Shown in pieces: positions 26,224 through 34,723 of a DNA stretch of 64,000 nucleotides (its first letter is position 1; each line of letters opens with the position of its first letter). The position numbers and the translations under genes were made by a program. The stretch is from CAYSWV01 sp964434865 (GTDB lineage: Bacteria; Cyanobacteriota; Cyanobacteriia; Thermostichales; Thermostichaceae), in contig CAYSWV010000009.1 in the NCBI GenBank assembly GCA_964434865.1, forward strand, positions 56,149 through 120,148, in the 5' to 3' direction. The notes under the pieces were generated by a model. The model searched no databases. It was given only the letters and a program-made list of their open reading frames with translations, and was not told where the DNA came from.

Positions 26224-26748
26224 ATGAGCAGCTTGAGCATTAGATCATCAATGGGGGCCATCGCTAGCTTACTAGTAGTTAGCGGATCACAAGTCTTGGC
26301 TCAAGAGACCGTCGTAGTACCAGTTGATGTCACCATTACTGTGCCACCGCCCCCTCAAACCCAAACGATTGTGCCAACAACATCGATTAATACCACGACC
26401 AATCTTGCTATTAGCCTACCGCCAACTCTTGTCTTTCCATCATTTGCTGCAGAAGTTTGTGGGGGCCTAGGTGATCCTCTTGAAACGGGTATCAATCGCT
26501 TTCAGGAGCTAACTGAACAACGTCAACAAGTCACCTCAGAGGCTGAACGAGAGCGTCTAGATCGCCAAATTGTCCTCCAGGGGCTGAGGTTGCCTGATTT
26601 AATCACAGCAGATTTGAATGCTCGGACAGACTTCAGTCGTGAACAACCTGATTGTGAAGAACTGGCAGCTAATTTAGTTAACTTGATGGAGCAAGTTGCT
26701 GACTACTTAGGCGCTCTCCAAGATGCTAAGACTGCTGTGCTTTGGTAA
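26224..26748 (+). CDS. secreted protein of unknown function
   Basis: A 174-residue precursor has a signal peptide (SIRSSMGAIASLLVVSGSQ, cleaved near VLAQE). A Pro/Thr-rich segment follows (TVPPPPQTQTIVPTTS), then a helical C-terminal half with two cysteines (EVCGGLGDP and QPDCEEL) that could form a disulfide. AGAGG six bases upstream supports the ATG. It lies between the predicted barrel and the Calx-beta lipoprotein, so a structural surface role is possible. No family was recognised. Confidence 0.75.
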   Translation: MSSLSIRSSMGAIASLLVVSGSQVLAQETVVVPVDVTITVPPPPQTQTIVPTTSINTTTNLAISLPPTLVFPSFAAEVCGGLGDPLETGINRFQELTEQRQQVTSEAERERLDRQIVLQGLRLPDLITADLNARTDFSREQPDCEELAANLVNLMEQVADYLGALQDAKTAVLW

Positions 26749-26810
26749 GTCGTCTACAGCTCAATTCATAGGTAGCATTAACGGTGTGTAGGTCATTGCG
26801 GTGGGGTTGT

Positions 26811-28421
26811 ATGTCAAAGCAAATCTGGCAGTATCTCTTAACGTCAGTTGTAGCCGGAATTATTGCCGGATGTGTATCGTCTAGTTCCAATTCTGTGGCT
26901 CCTCAACGAATCAATTTATCGCTAGCTGTTGACCTGTCTGAATTGATTACGGTTGAACCCAATACCAGTTTACAAATTGAACTTCAAACAGCCTCAGGAG
27001 TCACCCAAGTGAGTGATCTCATTCCCATTCAAGATTCGACTGACCGACCTAACGTAGTATTTACTGATGTTGAAGCAGGATCGGTCACCCTCCAGTGCCG
27101 TACATTTGTAGCCGGGCAACCCCAGCCTAATTTAACAGGCCCGCCTCAAGTGTTTAACGTAGCCGTTGGTCTCAATCAACTACAGGTCAACTGTTTCGCA
27201 TTGCAACCAACTCCTATACCCTCACCCATTCCCTCTCCATCACCTATACCCTCCCCCGAACCTTCCCCAGAGCCCGAACCTTCCCCAGAGCCTTCCCCTG
27301 CACCCTCCCCAGAGCCCGAGCCTTCCCCTGTACCTGAGCCTTCTCCTTCACCGATTGCTTCCCCTTCCCCAACACCTATTCCCTCACCGATTGCGTCTCC
27401 TTCACCCATTCCCTCACCTATCCCCGATCCGGGATTTGCTTGCACCTCCCAAGTTTTAACCAATGATGTAACTGGGTTTGTGATTGAAGTCACTGTAACG
27501 CCAGATCCAACCTTCTCTGGCGCTGTAACTTTAACAACAGATGCTGAATCGGTTGTGCCATTAATATCAGGGTTCTTCTTCAGTCCAGACAGTGTTATTG
27601 CTGTTAGTGATTCACCAGTAGTTGTAGAACTCAACGTTGCTCTAGCTCAGCCATTGAGTAGTTCTGTCGATGTTAAGATCTTTGGAAATAGTTCAGAGCC
27701 TACAGCAAGTTGCGAGACTATCACTACTGTTAATCCTCTAGCTCAAGTGCTGACAGTAACCAGCCCCAGCACCGTGAGTGAAGATGATGATGTCAGTATC
27801 CCAGTCGATGTTTCCAGAACCGGCCCGACCGAATCCTCTCTAGATGTCACCATTAGCCTAGAGGGATCAGCCAGTCCCTTCAGTGATTATGAGCTACCCA
27901 GCTTTATCGATAGTGCCACTTTAGGTGGAGTCATTACGATCCCAGCTGGATCGGCTACTACGTCATTTGATATTGAACTTATTGATGATGATGACTTAGA
28001 TTCAGGTGAAACAGTTGTGATCCAAGGTGATTCAATTATTGGTTCTGATTCATCAACCACATTAATCACAGATGACGATAGTACTGGAGAACTGAGTTGT
28101 ACAGCTGTATTAACCGATCAGTTTGAGACGACACTGTTTGATTACTTAATTACTCTGGAGCCGACTGGAGGATTTGAAGGTGTCGTAGAGTTATTTACGT
28201 CCCTTGAATTTAGCATTCCAGATACTGATATTGAATTCGTTCCTCCACTGGTTTCGATCATAGGGTCTCCTGTGACAGCAGAACTGTTTGTTGACTTTAC
28301 AGATGTGGCAAGTCCTCCTACGCCAGGAACCATCTTCACTGTTGTTGGATTTGAGGACGGAACTGAGGATGCATTATGTGAAGTAACCATCACGATACCC
28401 CCAGCTCCGATGGATCCTTAA
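26811..28421 (+). CDS. Calx-beta-domain lipoprotein with a Pro/Ser/Glu linker
   Basis: The 536-residue precursor starts MSKQIWQYLLTSVVAG with a lipobox IAGC. The chosen ATG has GGTGGGG upstream; an in-frame start nine codons earlier would spoil the signal peptide. An N-terminal domain of about 110 residues leads into a linker of about 75 residues built from PSP, PEPSPEP and IPSP units. After it come about three beta domains. The middle one is Calx-beta-like (SEDDDVSIPVDVSRTG to LIDDDDLDSGETVV), and the Asp clusters suggest calcium binding. It is probably outer-membrane or surface anchored, with the linker spanning the envelope. It follows two exported-protein genes. Confidence 0.8.
   Translation: MSKQIWQYLLTSVVAGIIAGCVSSSSNSVAPQRINLSLAVDLSELITVEPNTSLQIELQTASGVTQVSDLIPIQDSTDRPNVVFTDVEAGSVTLQCRTFVAGQPQPNLTGPPQVFNVAVGLNQLQVNCFALQPTPIPSPIPSPSPIPSPEPSPEPEPSPEPSPAPSPEPEPSPVPEPSPSPIASPSPTPIPSPIASPSPIPSPIPDPGFACTSQVLTNDVTGFVIEVTVTPDPTFSGAVTLTTDAESVVPLISGFFFSPDSVIAVSDSPVVVELNVALAQPLSSSVDVKIFGNSSEPTASCETITTVNPLAQVLTVTSPSTVSEDDDVSIPVDVSRTGPTESSLDVTISLEGSASPFSDYELPSFIDSATLGGVITIPAGSATTSFDIELIDDDDLDSGETVVIQGDSIIGSDSSTTLITDDDSTGELSCTAVLTDQFETTLFDYLITLEPTGGFEGVVELFTSLEFSIPDTDIEFVPPLVSIIGSPVTAELFVDFTDVASPPTPGTIFTVVGFEDGTEDALCEVTITIPPAPMDP
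27206..27434 (+). repeat. low-complexity CCT/TCC-rich coding repeat (Pro/Ser/Glu linker)
   Basis: Degenerate units encoding PSP, IPSP and EPSPEP fill about 230 bases inside the lipoprotein gene. The composition bias also opens long shadow frames on the other strand, which should not be called genes. Confidence 0.85.
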
Positions 28422-28431
28422 ATAAGTGATC

Positions 28432-30672
28432 TCATCCTGCCTGATTGTGAGTCACAGACGAATTCACCGATCCAGGTTCCGATTGAGCAATAACTTCAAC
28501 TTCAGTACTCATTTTTTTCAATTGCCGGGCTAGTTTAATCGCTTTATCCCGAGACAGAGGTGGGCTGACTATCCGAGGTAATTTGCGCAGGAGTGGCCTG
28601 ATCTTTTCTTTGGGCTGTCGAGAATAAAAAGCAATAGCATCAATAATGTCTTGTTCAAAGTAACTATTGTCGTGGGCTAAGAGTCGGACTCGATAGACCT
28701 CTGGTGGAAATGGCCGGTGTCGAGCTAGTCTGATCAACGATTCTAGAGCTCCTAAAATGTAGAGCTTATCTCCGACAGCAAAAGTCATATCCCCCTGATC
28801 TTCCCAGATTTTAGGAAAAATAATTTCAGTGTGTTCAACAGGCTGCCAAACCAGAATTACAACATCATAGTCCTGGCTCAGTTGCCGTAGCCGTGTCCCT
28901 ACTAGATGCGATCCAGCTGAGATCTCCAGACGAGTTGATAAGATGATCCGCCCATCCCAGAAAATAGTGCCATAGACTTGTCCTACTAAAGCTGCTGTAG
29001 CAAAAGCAGGCGCTGCCAATCGCACAGGACTGTAGCTAATCCCTAGAGTATGAAAGTGACGTTGCATCCGATCAGCCAAGTTGGGATCGGTTACATTCAA
29101 AATCGTCCGCAGTTGCGGATTCAAGGTTTGAGCAGTCAACGCTGTTTCAACATTGGCTAGATCATGTTCTGTCGTACAAATCAAACAGCGACTGGTTTCA
29201 ATTTTGGCTTGACTTAAGGTGCTGGGTAGGGTGTAGTCACCCGCTAGAATGGCAACCCCTTCTTGTCGAGCAGCTTCTAGCAGGGGATTATCTTCTTCTG
29301 GATCAATCACCAACACCTCATATTGCATCTGCCGCAACAACTGCAAAACTCGGTAACTTAATCGGCCCAATCGAACTAAGATCACATGACCTGCTTTCGG
29401 AAAGATCACCTTGCGCCCTAATCCAAAGCGACTGCTAAGGAGTTTGTCAGTCACAAAACCGTACACCAACCCCACCATTGCTGTGCCCACCAGCATTAGT
29501 AATACGGCAATCAGTTTTAAGAAGGGATGGGTCGCATCATCTTGAAACTCACCAATATCACCGTACCCACCATTCAAAACTGTGATTGTGAGAAAGAGGG
29601 CATCAGCAGGACCTTTACCGATAAAACTGAACACAATCAGACCCATAGAGATCAGCGTTGCAATCGTAATCGAGAGAAATCGGGTCAGAGGATTGAGTTC
29701 TTCCAGCTTGACTTGAAGTAGGCGCTTGATCCGTGTTAGCAGGGTAGGCTCACTATAAGACTCTGGGGCCTCTACTGCATGACCTGAAGCCCACTGTTGA
29801 GCTCGTGACGCCCCTTCCTGACCATTGCGCTCTAACAAGCTAGAGTAGCAGTCGGGACTACAGATCAACACAACTCGGTCCCCTTCAGCTAGCTTAGCTC
29901 GATGATCGAAGTCTTCAAATACTCGACTCTTAGAAAAATCAGCCAGCTGATCAACGGGGTAATGAAATAACACTCTGACTTCAAAAGTTTGTTCTAGCTC
30001 TTCTAGAGGCATTCGGAGTAATCGAGATCCAGAGGCAATTGTCAGATCAATAATATTCCATAAGGTTGAATCATCCGGTCCAGTAGTGAGTTGCTTTTCT
30101 AGGTGTGGTGGCGTCTGAAGTGAAGGTAAAGTCAGTGAAGTCCCTTCTGGAGTGGCTGAGATTTGAGATAAGGGTGGCAGCGCAAAATACCCAACAAATT
30201 CATCAGAAACAGCTTTCAAACCAAAAGCCGGTGCTGCTAAGGCTGCTGTTGATAGGGAAACGTGGTTAGGAATATGCAAATCAAAATTACGAGATAAATT
30301 TTCATTAAACAACCGCGAAATAATTCGGGCTTTAGCATTAAGATCACGAATGAGTAGAGCTGTTTGAAAGTTACCCTGGTCATCATCTTTGAGCAACAAA
30401 ATCACTTTAGTATTAACAATTCCAATTTGTTGAAGAACAGAACTCTTACAATAATCACCTTGAAAAAACTGAAATCCATCCGGTATAGTATCGGGAATCA
30501 CTTGATCAACCACTAAAGCCCGTTGCCCAAACTGCATTAGGATCTCGACGGTTTGTTTAGTCAGCTCATCATAACCACAGATCACAATAGAGTACTGAGT
30601 CAAACTCTGACCCTGTGGCAATGTTGCTGTCGTGTGGGTCGTGTTACCTGGATGAGGAATAGAAGTAACCAT
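28432..30672 (-). CDS. K+-channel-like protein with two RCK modules flanking the pore
   Basis: This is a 746-residue protein. An N-terminal RCK/TrkA-N Rossmann domain (YSIVICGYDELTKQTVEIL) is followed by a two-helix pore region. Its helices are TIATLISMGLIVFSFIG and LKLIAVLLMLVGTAMVGLVY, with the filter-like loop TVLNGGYGDIG between them. A second RCK domain follows (HVILVRLGRLSYRVLQLL) with TrkA-C segments. The last 70 residues (FYSRQPKEKIRPLLRKLPRI, then SRDKAIKLARQLKKMSTEVE) look like the C-terminal fold of ribosomal L7/L12. It is likely a ligand-gated ion channel, but K+ selectivity is uncertain because GGYGD replaces VGYGD. Confidence 0.85.
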   Translation of the reverse strand: MVTSIPHPGNTTHTTATLPQGQSLTQYSIVICGYDELTKQTVEILMQFGQRALVVDQVIPDTIPDGFQFFQGDYCKSSVLQQIGIVNTKVILLLKDDDQGNFQTALLIRDLNAKARIISRLFNENLSRNFDLHIPNHVSLSTAALAAPAFGLKAVSDEFVGYFALPPLSQISATPEGTSLTLPSLQTPPHLEKQLTTGPDDSTLWNIIDLTIASGSRLLRMPLEELEQTFEVRVLFHYPVDQLADFSKSRVFEDFDHRAKLAEGDRVVLICSPDCYSSLLERNGQEGASRAQQWASGHAVEAPESYSEPTLLTRIKRLLQVKLEELNPLTRFLSITIATLISMGLIVFSFIGKGPADALFLTITVLNGGYGDIGEFQDDATHPFLKLIAVLLMLVGTAMVGLVYGFVTDKLLSSRFGLGRKVIFPKAGHVILVRLGRLSYRVLQLLRQMQYEVLVIDPEEDNPLLEAARQEGVAILAGDYTLPSTLSQAKIETSRCLICTTEHDLANVETALTAQTLNPQLRTILNVTDPNLADRMQRHFHTLGISYSPVRLAAPAFATAALVGQVYGTIFWDGRIILSTRLEISAGSHLVGTRLRQLSQDYDVVILVWQPVEHTEIIFPKIWEDQGDMTFAVGDKLYILGALESLIRLARHRPFPPEVYRVRLLAHDNSYFEQDIIDAIAFYSRQPKEKIRPLLRKLPRIVSPPLSRDKAIKLARQLKKMSTEVEVIAQSEPGSVNSSVTHNQAG

Positions 30673-31383
30673 AACTAGCCTAGGCCGTGGGTCCCAGCAA
30701 TGTGTTTAGACTTACAAGCATTGTTGCAGCATACGGGCATTATAAAGAGGAATCAGCGGTCCTGACTGTTAATCCTGGAGCTTGAGTTGCTAGCTTTGAT
30801 CGATTTGAACTCAATCTCTGAGTTAACTCAATTTCAAGACCTATACCTCTATCTGATCCCGATCAGTCACACCCATGCTGGACATTATGATCAATTCAGC
30901 TACACTACCCGTAGTGTTGATCTGGATGCTCTATAGTGTTTGAGGCCAACCTAGATTTTTGGCCAGACATCTTCAACAAGTTGAGCTCTATTTGTGATAA
31001 GTATAAATACTGCTTCCCTGTTACCCAGTGCTTGCTTGATCACACAGAGCCTCATGACCTTGGTTTCAGAGCTTTCTGCTGCAATTGCACTCAAAAAAAC
31101 CGCCGAAAAAATGCCTGTAGATTTAGCTTATCTGATCTAGCATTGTAGGCTTATTGGGTTGGATAAAACATTTGATACACACTACATCTAGTGTCCCTTA
31201 AGGATGTATTTAAATTCTCAGCACAATGGCTGGGGGATCTTGCCGAAGGGCATTTTTTTTTCTATTCTCACAAATGGTCCTAAATCTATTGTCGGATGAT
31301 GGTCTAAATGCTTTACTGAAAGACGCATGAGTTGGTATTAATTAAGTGCTGACGACTATGCCTTTTAACATCTGGAGCTACTT
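30673..31383. other. 711-bp region between divergent channel and sigma-factor genes
   Basis: No convincing protein gene is present; a 70-codon GTG frame at 30936-31148 lacks a ribosome site. A terminator-like hairpin with a nine-T run is at 31241-31261, about 120 bases before the sigma start, and no gene is upstream of it on that strand. This suggests a small RNA or an attenuated leader. TTGGAT near 31160 and TACATC near 31184 could serve as its promoter. Confidence 0.45.
31241..31261 (+). terminator. candidate terminator or attenuator upstream of the sigma factor gene
   Basis: TGCC-GAAG-GGCA is followed by nine T. The stem is only four pairs, so efficiency is uncertain. GGC at 31228-31230 could pair with GCC at 31242-31244 instead, giving a competing structure. 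Confidence 0.4.
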
Positions 31384-32337
31384 ATGTCAGACAAGCTTGA
31401 TCTCCAAGATGCCGTTGGTCGCTTCCTCAAAGCCATTGGACGCTATGCTTTGCTATCTCCAGATGAGGAGTTGGCCCTGGCCTATCAGGTTCAGCAGATG
31501 ATGGCACTTGTGGGTCAACGTCGTCAGCGTGAGTCTATAGAAGACTGGGCAGGTCGGACCCAGATGTCAATCGAAGAGTTACGAGAGACTTTACGCAAGG
31601 GTGAGATTGCCAAGAAACGGATGGTGGAGTGTAATCTCCGATTGGTGGTCTCGATTGCCAAACGGTACCGTAATCGTGGGTTGCCTTTTTTGGATCTAAT
31701 CCAGGAAGGCACAATTGGCCTAACTCGAGCGGTTGAAAAATTTGATCCTACTCGAGGTTATAAGTTTTCTACCTATGCCACCTGGTGGATTCGCCAAAGT
31801 GTCAACCGTGGTATCCAGAATAAAGGACGCATGATTCGCTTGCCTGCTCATATGTATGAGAAAGTATCCCAGGTGAAGCGTCGTTACCGAGAGTTATCGG
31901 CAGAGAAAGGATCAAGGCCACGAGCTGAAGATGTATTTGAGTCTTTAGAAATTGGTGATAATTATCGAGAACTCATTACCCGTCATATGTCCGATATGCG
32001 CTCACTCAATATGGGGGTTGGTGATGAAGATGGAACCGAACTCCAACATTTCATCCAAGATGAAGATAATGATCCCGTGGAACACCTTAACCGGATTGCC
32101 CATTGTGAAGAAGTTAAAACCCTAGTTGAACAACTGAGTGACCGAGAGCGCCAAGTGATCATTGCTCGTTATGGACTGGATGGCACATCGGGATTGACCT
32201 TGAGAGAAATTGGCGAACACATTGGGTTATCTCGAGAGCGAGTTCGCCAAATTGAACGTCGGGCTCTGCGCAAATTACGCCGACTCCAACAAGACTATGC
32301 AACACCCAAAGCTCGTGAAGCTAGAGAAAAAGGCTAA
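31384..32337 (+). CDS. group 2 RNA polymerase sigma factor (RpoD-like)
   Basis: The 317-residue protein has sigma70 regions 1.2 to 4.2 but no region 1.1. Landmarks are YALLSPDEELALAYQVQQ (1.2), NLRLVVSIAKRYRNRGLPFL (2.1-2.2), YKFSTYATWWIRQSVNRGIQ (2.3-2.4) and the region 3 segment IRLPAHMYEK. Region 4 has LSDRERQVIIARYGLDG and SRERVRQIERRALRKL. This is the non-essential cyanobacterial group 2 type (SigB/C/D/E), used for light, stress or circadian regulation. I cannot assign the letter. The leader may be attenuated. The zinc-ribbon remnant on the other strand ends three bases after this gene. Confidence 0.95.
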   Translation: MSDKLDLQDAVGRFLKAIGRYALLSPDEELALAYQVQQMMALVGQRRQRESIEDWAGRTQMSIEELRETLRKGEIAKKRMVECNLRLVVSIAKRYRNRGLPFLDLIQEGTIGLTRAVEKFDPTRGYKFSTYATWWIRQSVNRGIQNKGRMIRLPAHMYEKVSQVKRRYRELSAEKGSRPRAEDVFESLEIGDNYRELITRHMSDMRSLNMGVGDEDGTELQHFIQDEDNDPVEHLNRIAHCEEVKTLVEQLSDRERQVIIARYGLDGTSGLTLREIGEHIGLSRERVRQIERRALRKLRRLQQDYATPKAREAREKG

Positions 32338-32340
32338 ACC

Positions 32341-32466
32341 TTAGATGGCTTGACTCCAACCACAAGCAGCACATAATTGGGCTTTTGGCGTCCTCAAGGG
32401 CCTGCCACATTCAGAGCACAGTGCACCCTACAGAGAGAGCCAATGATGCCGAATGATGTCATGCAT
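32341..32466 (-). pseudogene. small zinc-ribbon protein interrupted by an in-frame amber codon
   Basis: On the minus strand an ATG at 32466 reads MHDIIRHHWLSL, then TAG (32428-32430). The same frame continues GALCSECGRPLRTPKAQ and LCAACGWSQAI to TAA at 32341. The second part has CxxC...CxxCGW, a clear zinc-ribbon pattern, but no start codon of its own before the first CxxC. Replacing TAG by a sense codon (CAG is one change away) would give a 41-residue protein. It is either a recent nonsense mutation, a readthrough case or a sequencing error. No ribosome site is visible before the ATG. Confidence 0.55.
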
Positions 32467-32830
32467 TGCGGCTGTCTTGGATCAAGCGTGGTAGACAGCA
32501 TTTATTGAGATCAGCTATGTGGCGATACTCAGAGGAATCTAGCATCGGAACCTCAGTTTTACACCGCAGCAGTATAACCATTTCAGAGTTAGAGCCTTAA
32601 ACTCCTCAATGATAAAATAGGATCTACTCTTGCACTTCACAGGCCTAGTTGCCTAAATCTCTAGAATTTAGCTTTGAAATCATTGGCATAGAGCAATGAT
32701 ACTTAACAATCGCCTTTCCATGCGGCTATGCTTCGGAAGCAGGATCTAAATCCCTGAATCTGGTGATACCAGTCACTAATGGCCGAGCCTCAACTCACAG
32801 ATAAAATTGGGAACTGCAGAGAGACCCATC
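32467..32830. other. intergenic gap before the DUF1353-like gene
   Basis: I see no RNA gene, hairpin with a T run or good promoter in this 364-base gap. It would contain any promoter of the zinc-ribbon remnant (leftwards) and of the gene at 32831 (rightwards). Confidence 0.4.
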
Positions 32831-33505
32831 ATGAAAAAACTGCTATGTCAGCTCAAAGAAGACTACTCTTGTGATTTTTCGGAGCTGTTGCAACCAGAGA
32901 TGATTAACCAATTTCAAAAGGAGGTCTTAGAAGAGCGGATTTTCTGTGATACTGATGGATTTAAAGTGATGACAATCTTACCGACCTGTCAGATCATTGT
33001 CCATAAAGGTTATCGGTGGGATGGGTGTTCACCTAAGTTCAACATCCTTGATATGGTGTGGATAGGGACACCAGATGGAATGGTAATCGGTAGTGATAGA
33101 CGACTTGATCAGCACAACCAAAGTTTGACGAATCCAGATGCCTTAATGTCTAAGACCTGCCAGTTGGGCCAAGACTTAAATAGTCCTATCACTCAGGAGA
33201 GAATTACCCATCTTGCTAGTGCGGTACATGATGCCTTGGGCTACTGTAAGCGAGATCCAAATATGCCTACTATCTTTCGAGCACCTGAAGGTCGAGATCT
33301 TTGGTTTAGCCCTGGACGGCAAAATCGAGATCTATTATTTTTCAACTTATTAGTCCAAAAGAAATTTAGTCTGAGCTACCTCTACTATCTAGCAACGAGA
33401 CTATTGGGACCTCTGTATGACTTGTTATTAGGAAAGTCCTCTACTGAAACCCATCTAGCTGACCCTGATCTGAAATCTACTCGAGTTGATGAGTCTAAAG
33501 TATAA
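32831..33505 (+). CDS. DUF1353-like protein
   Basis: The 224-residue protein has the segments VHKGYRWDGCSPKF and LASAVHDALGY, which correspond to the conserved GxxxDGxS and HDxL motifs of DUF1353, a family often phage- or peptidase-associated. Later parts (ATRLLGPLYDLLLG) are hydrophobic. The ATG at 32831 is preferred over a TTG eight codons upstream because AGAGAG precedes it. The biological role is unknown. It begins a stretch of loosely spaced accessory genes. Confidence 0.65.
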   Translation: MKKLLCQLKEDYSCDFSELLQPEMINQFQKEVLEERIFCDTDGFKVMTILPTCQIIVHKGYRWDGCSPKFNILDMVWIGTPDGMVIGSDRRLDQHNQSLTNPDALMSKTCQLGQDLNSPITQERITHLASAVHDALGYCKRDPNMPTIFRAPEGRDLWFSPGRQNRDLLFFNLLVQKKFSLSYLYYLATRLLGPLYDLLLGKSSTETHLADPDLKSTRVDESKV

Positions 33506-33780
33506 GCCCATTTGGATCACTGAATAAACGGACTATAGAATTGCCACACTCCAGGTGCTCGGCGTTAATAGCAACCCTGTACTTTAAAGCAATAGGGTAG
33601 TATGAGAACTAGGCTGATTCAGGTTCCACCTAGTCTGATGCCACTTCGACAACTGATATAGTGAAGCCATTATTAGAACTATTTGTTGAAAAAATCAGTT
33701 CTATACCTCTATATTCAAAATCAGGACCTAAGCTGGAGCTATTAAATTGTATAATACTACCACTTTCCAGAGGCAAGGGC

Positions 33781-34632
33781 ATGAATGATCCAGAATGGCT
33801 GACAACTCTTGCGGGGGTAAAGATGCCTGCGATCATTTACGGGACTGCCTGGAAAAAAGATCGTACTCAAGACTTGGTTGTAAAAGCGATCCAAGTTGGA
33901 TTTAGAGGTATTGATACCGCTTGTCAACCCAAGCATTACAACGAACCCCAGGTTGGAGAAGCCTTGAGCAATTTGAAAAAGTATGGATTCAAACGCAGTG
34001 ATATCTTTCTGCAGACAAAATTTACGCCTTTCACAGGCCAAGATCAGAGACGAATACCCTACGACAAGAACGCTCCAATCGAGTCACAGGTAGTTCAATC
34101 TTTCGAAGTATCAAAACTCAACTTACAAACTGATTATATCGATTCTCTCATCCTCCATTCACCACTGACACCTCACTCATTGCTGATGAAGGTATGGCAT
34201 ACTATGGAGCAGATTGTTGCAACGGATCAAGTTAAGCAATTGGGCATTAGTAATTGCTATGATCTCAAAGTACTCAAAAATCTTTATCATGACGCCAGGG
34301 TGAAGCCTTCTGTTGTTCAAAATCGGTTTTATGCCAAAACTGGGTATGATGCCAACCTGCGTCAGTGGTGCTCTCAACATAACGTGATCTACCAAAGCTT
34401 CTGGACTCTCACGGCAAACCCTCACATTCTAGATAGCGATACACTTCAAGTCACTGCACAAACGTATAAAAAAACCAAGGTACAAGTTTTCTTTCGCTTC
34501 CTCAATCAGGTAGGTATTGTGCCCCTGACTGGAACTAGTTCTGAACAACATATGACTGAAGATCTCAACATCTTTGATTTTGAACTGTCTCCTAAAGAGT
34601 TAACCGATGTAGAAAAACTCTTAAACAAATAG
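33781..34632 (+). CDS. aldo/keto reductase
   Basis: The 283-residue protein has the AKR tetrad: Asp and Tyr in GFRGIDTACQPKHYNEP, Lys in LQTKFTPF and His in LILHSPLTP. GISNCYDLKVL and the C-terminal cofactor region PLTGTSSEQHM follow. These enzymes reduce carbonyls with NADPH. The ATG at 33781 (AGAGG upstream) matches family starts; a longer frame opening at 33661 adds 40 residues without homology. The protein is related to fungal- and plant-type AKRs in general form, and the substrate is unknown. Confidence 0.85.
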   Translation: MNDPEWLTTLAGVKMPAIIYGTAWKKDRTQDLVVKAIQVGFRGIDTACQPKHYNEPQVGEALSNLKKYGFKRSDIFLQTKFTPFTGQDQRRIPYDKNAPIESQVVQSFEVSKLNLQTDYIDSLILHSPLTPHSLLMKVWHTMEQIVATDQVKQLGISNCYDLKVLKNLYHDARVKPSVVQNRFYAKTGYDANLRQWCSQHNVIYQSFWTLTANPHILDSDTLQVTAQTYKKTKVQVFFRFLNQVGIVPLTGTSSEQHMTEDLNIFDFELSPKELTDVEKLLNK

Positions 34633-34679
34633 ACACTCCCTCAAACAAGTACAGGGCCTGCTAGAGACATGCTCACCTT

Positions 34680-34715
34680 GAATAGAGGTTCAGAGAATAG
34701 AAGTTCAGAGAATAG
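34680..34715. repeat. 15-bp tandem repeat GAATAGAGGTTCAGA, two copies plus part
   Basis: Copies at 34680 and 34695 differ at one base, and GAATAG starts a third. The array lies in the gap between the convergent aldo/keto reductase and amidase genes. Confidence 0.8.
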
Positions 34716-34723
34716 CTTTTATC

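Noticed and set aside
27176..27634. Long Gly/Glu-rich frame on the minus strand opposite the lipoprotein linker
   Set aside because: It mirrors the Pro/Ser repeat on the other strand; open frames there are forced by composition.
30936..31148. 70-codon frame upstream of the sigma factor gene
   Set aside because: It starts at GTG without a ribosome site, the composition is not protein-like, and no domain is visible.
33661..33780. 40-residue N-terminal extension of the aldo/keto reductase
   Set aside because: It opens at GTG without a ribosome site and has no AKR homology, while the ATG at 33781 has AGAGG upstream and fits the family.
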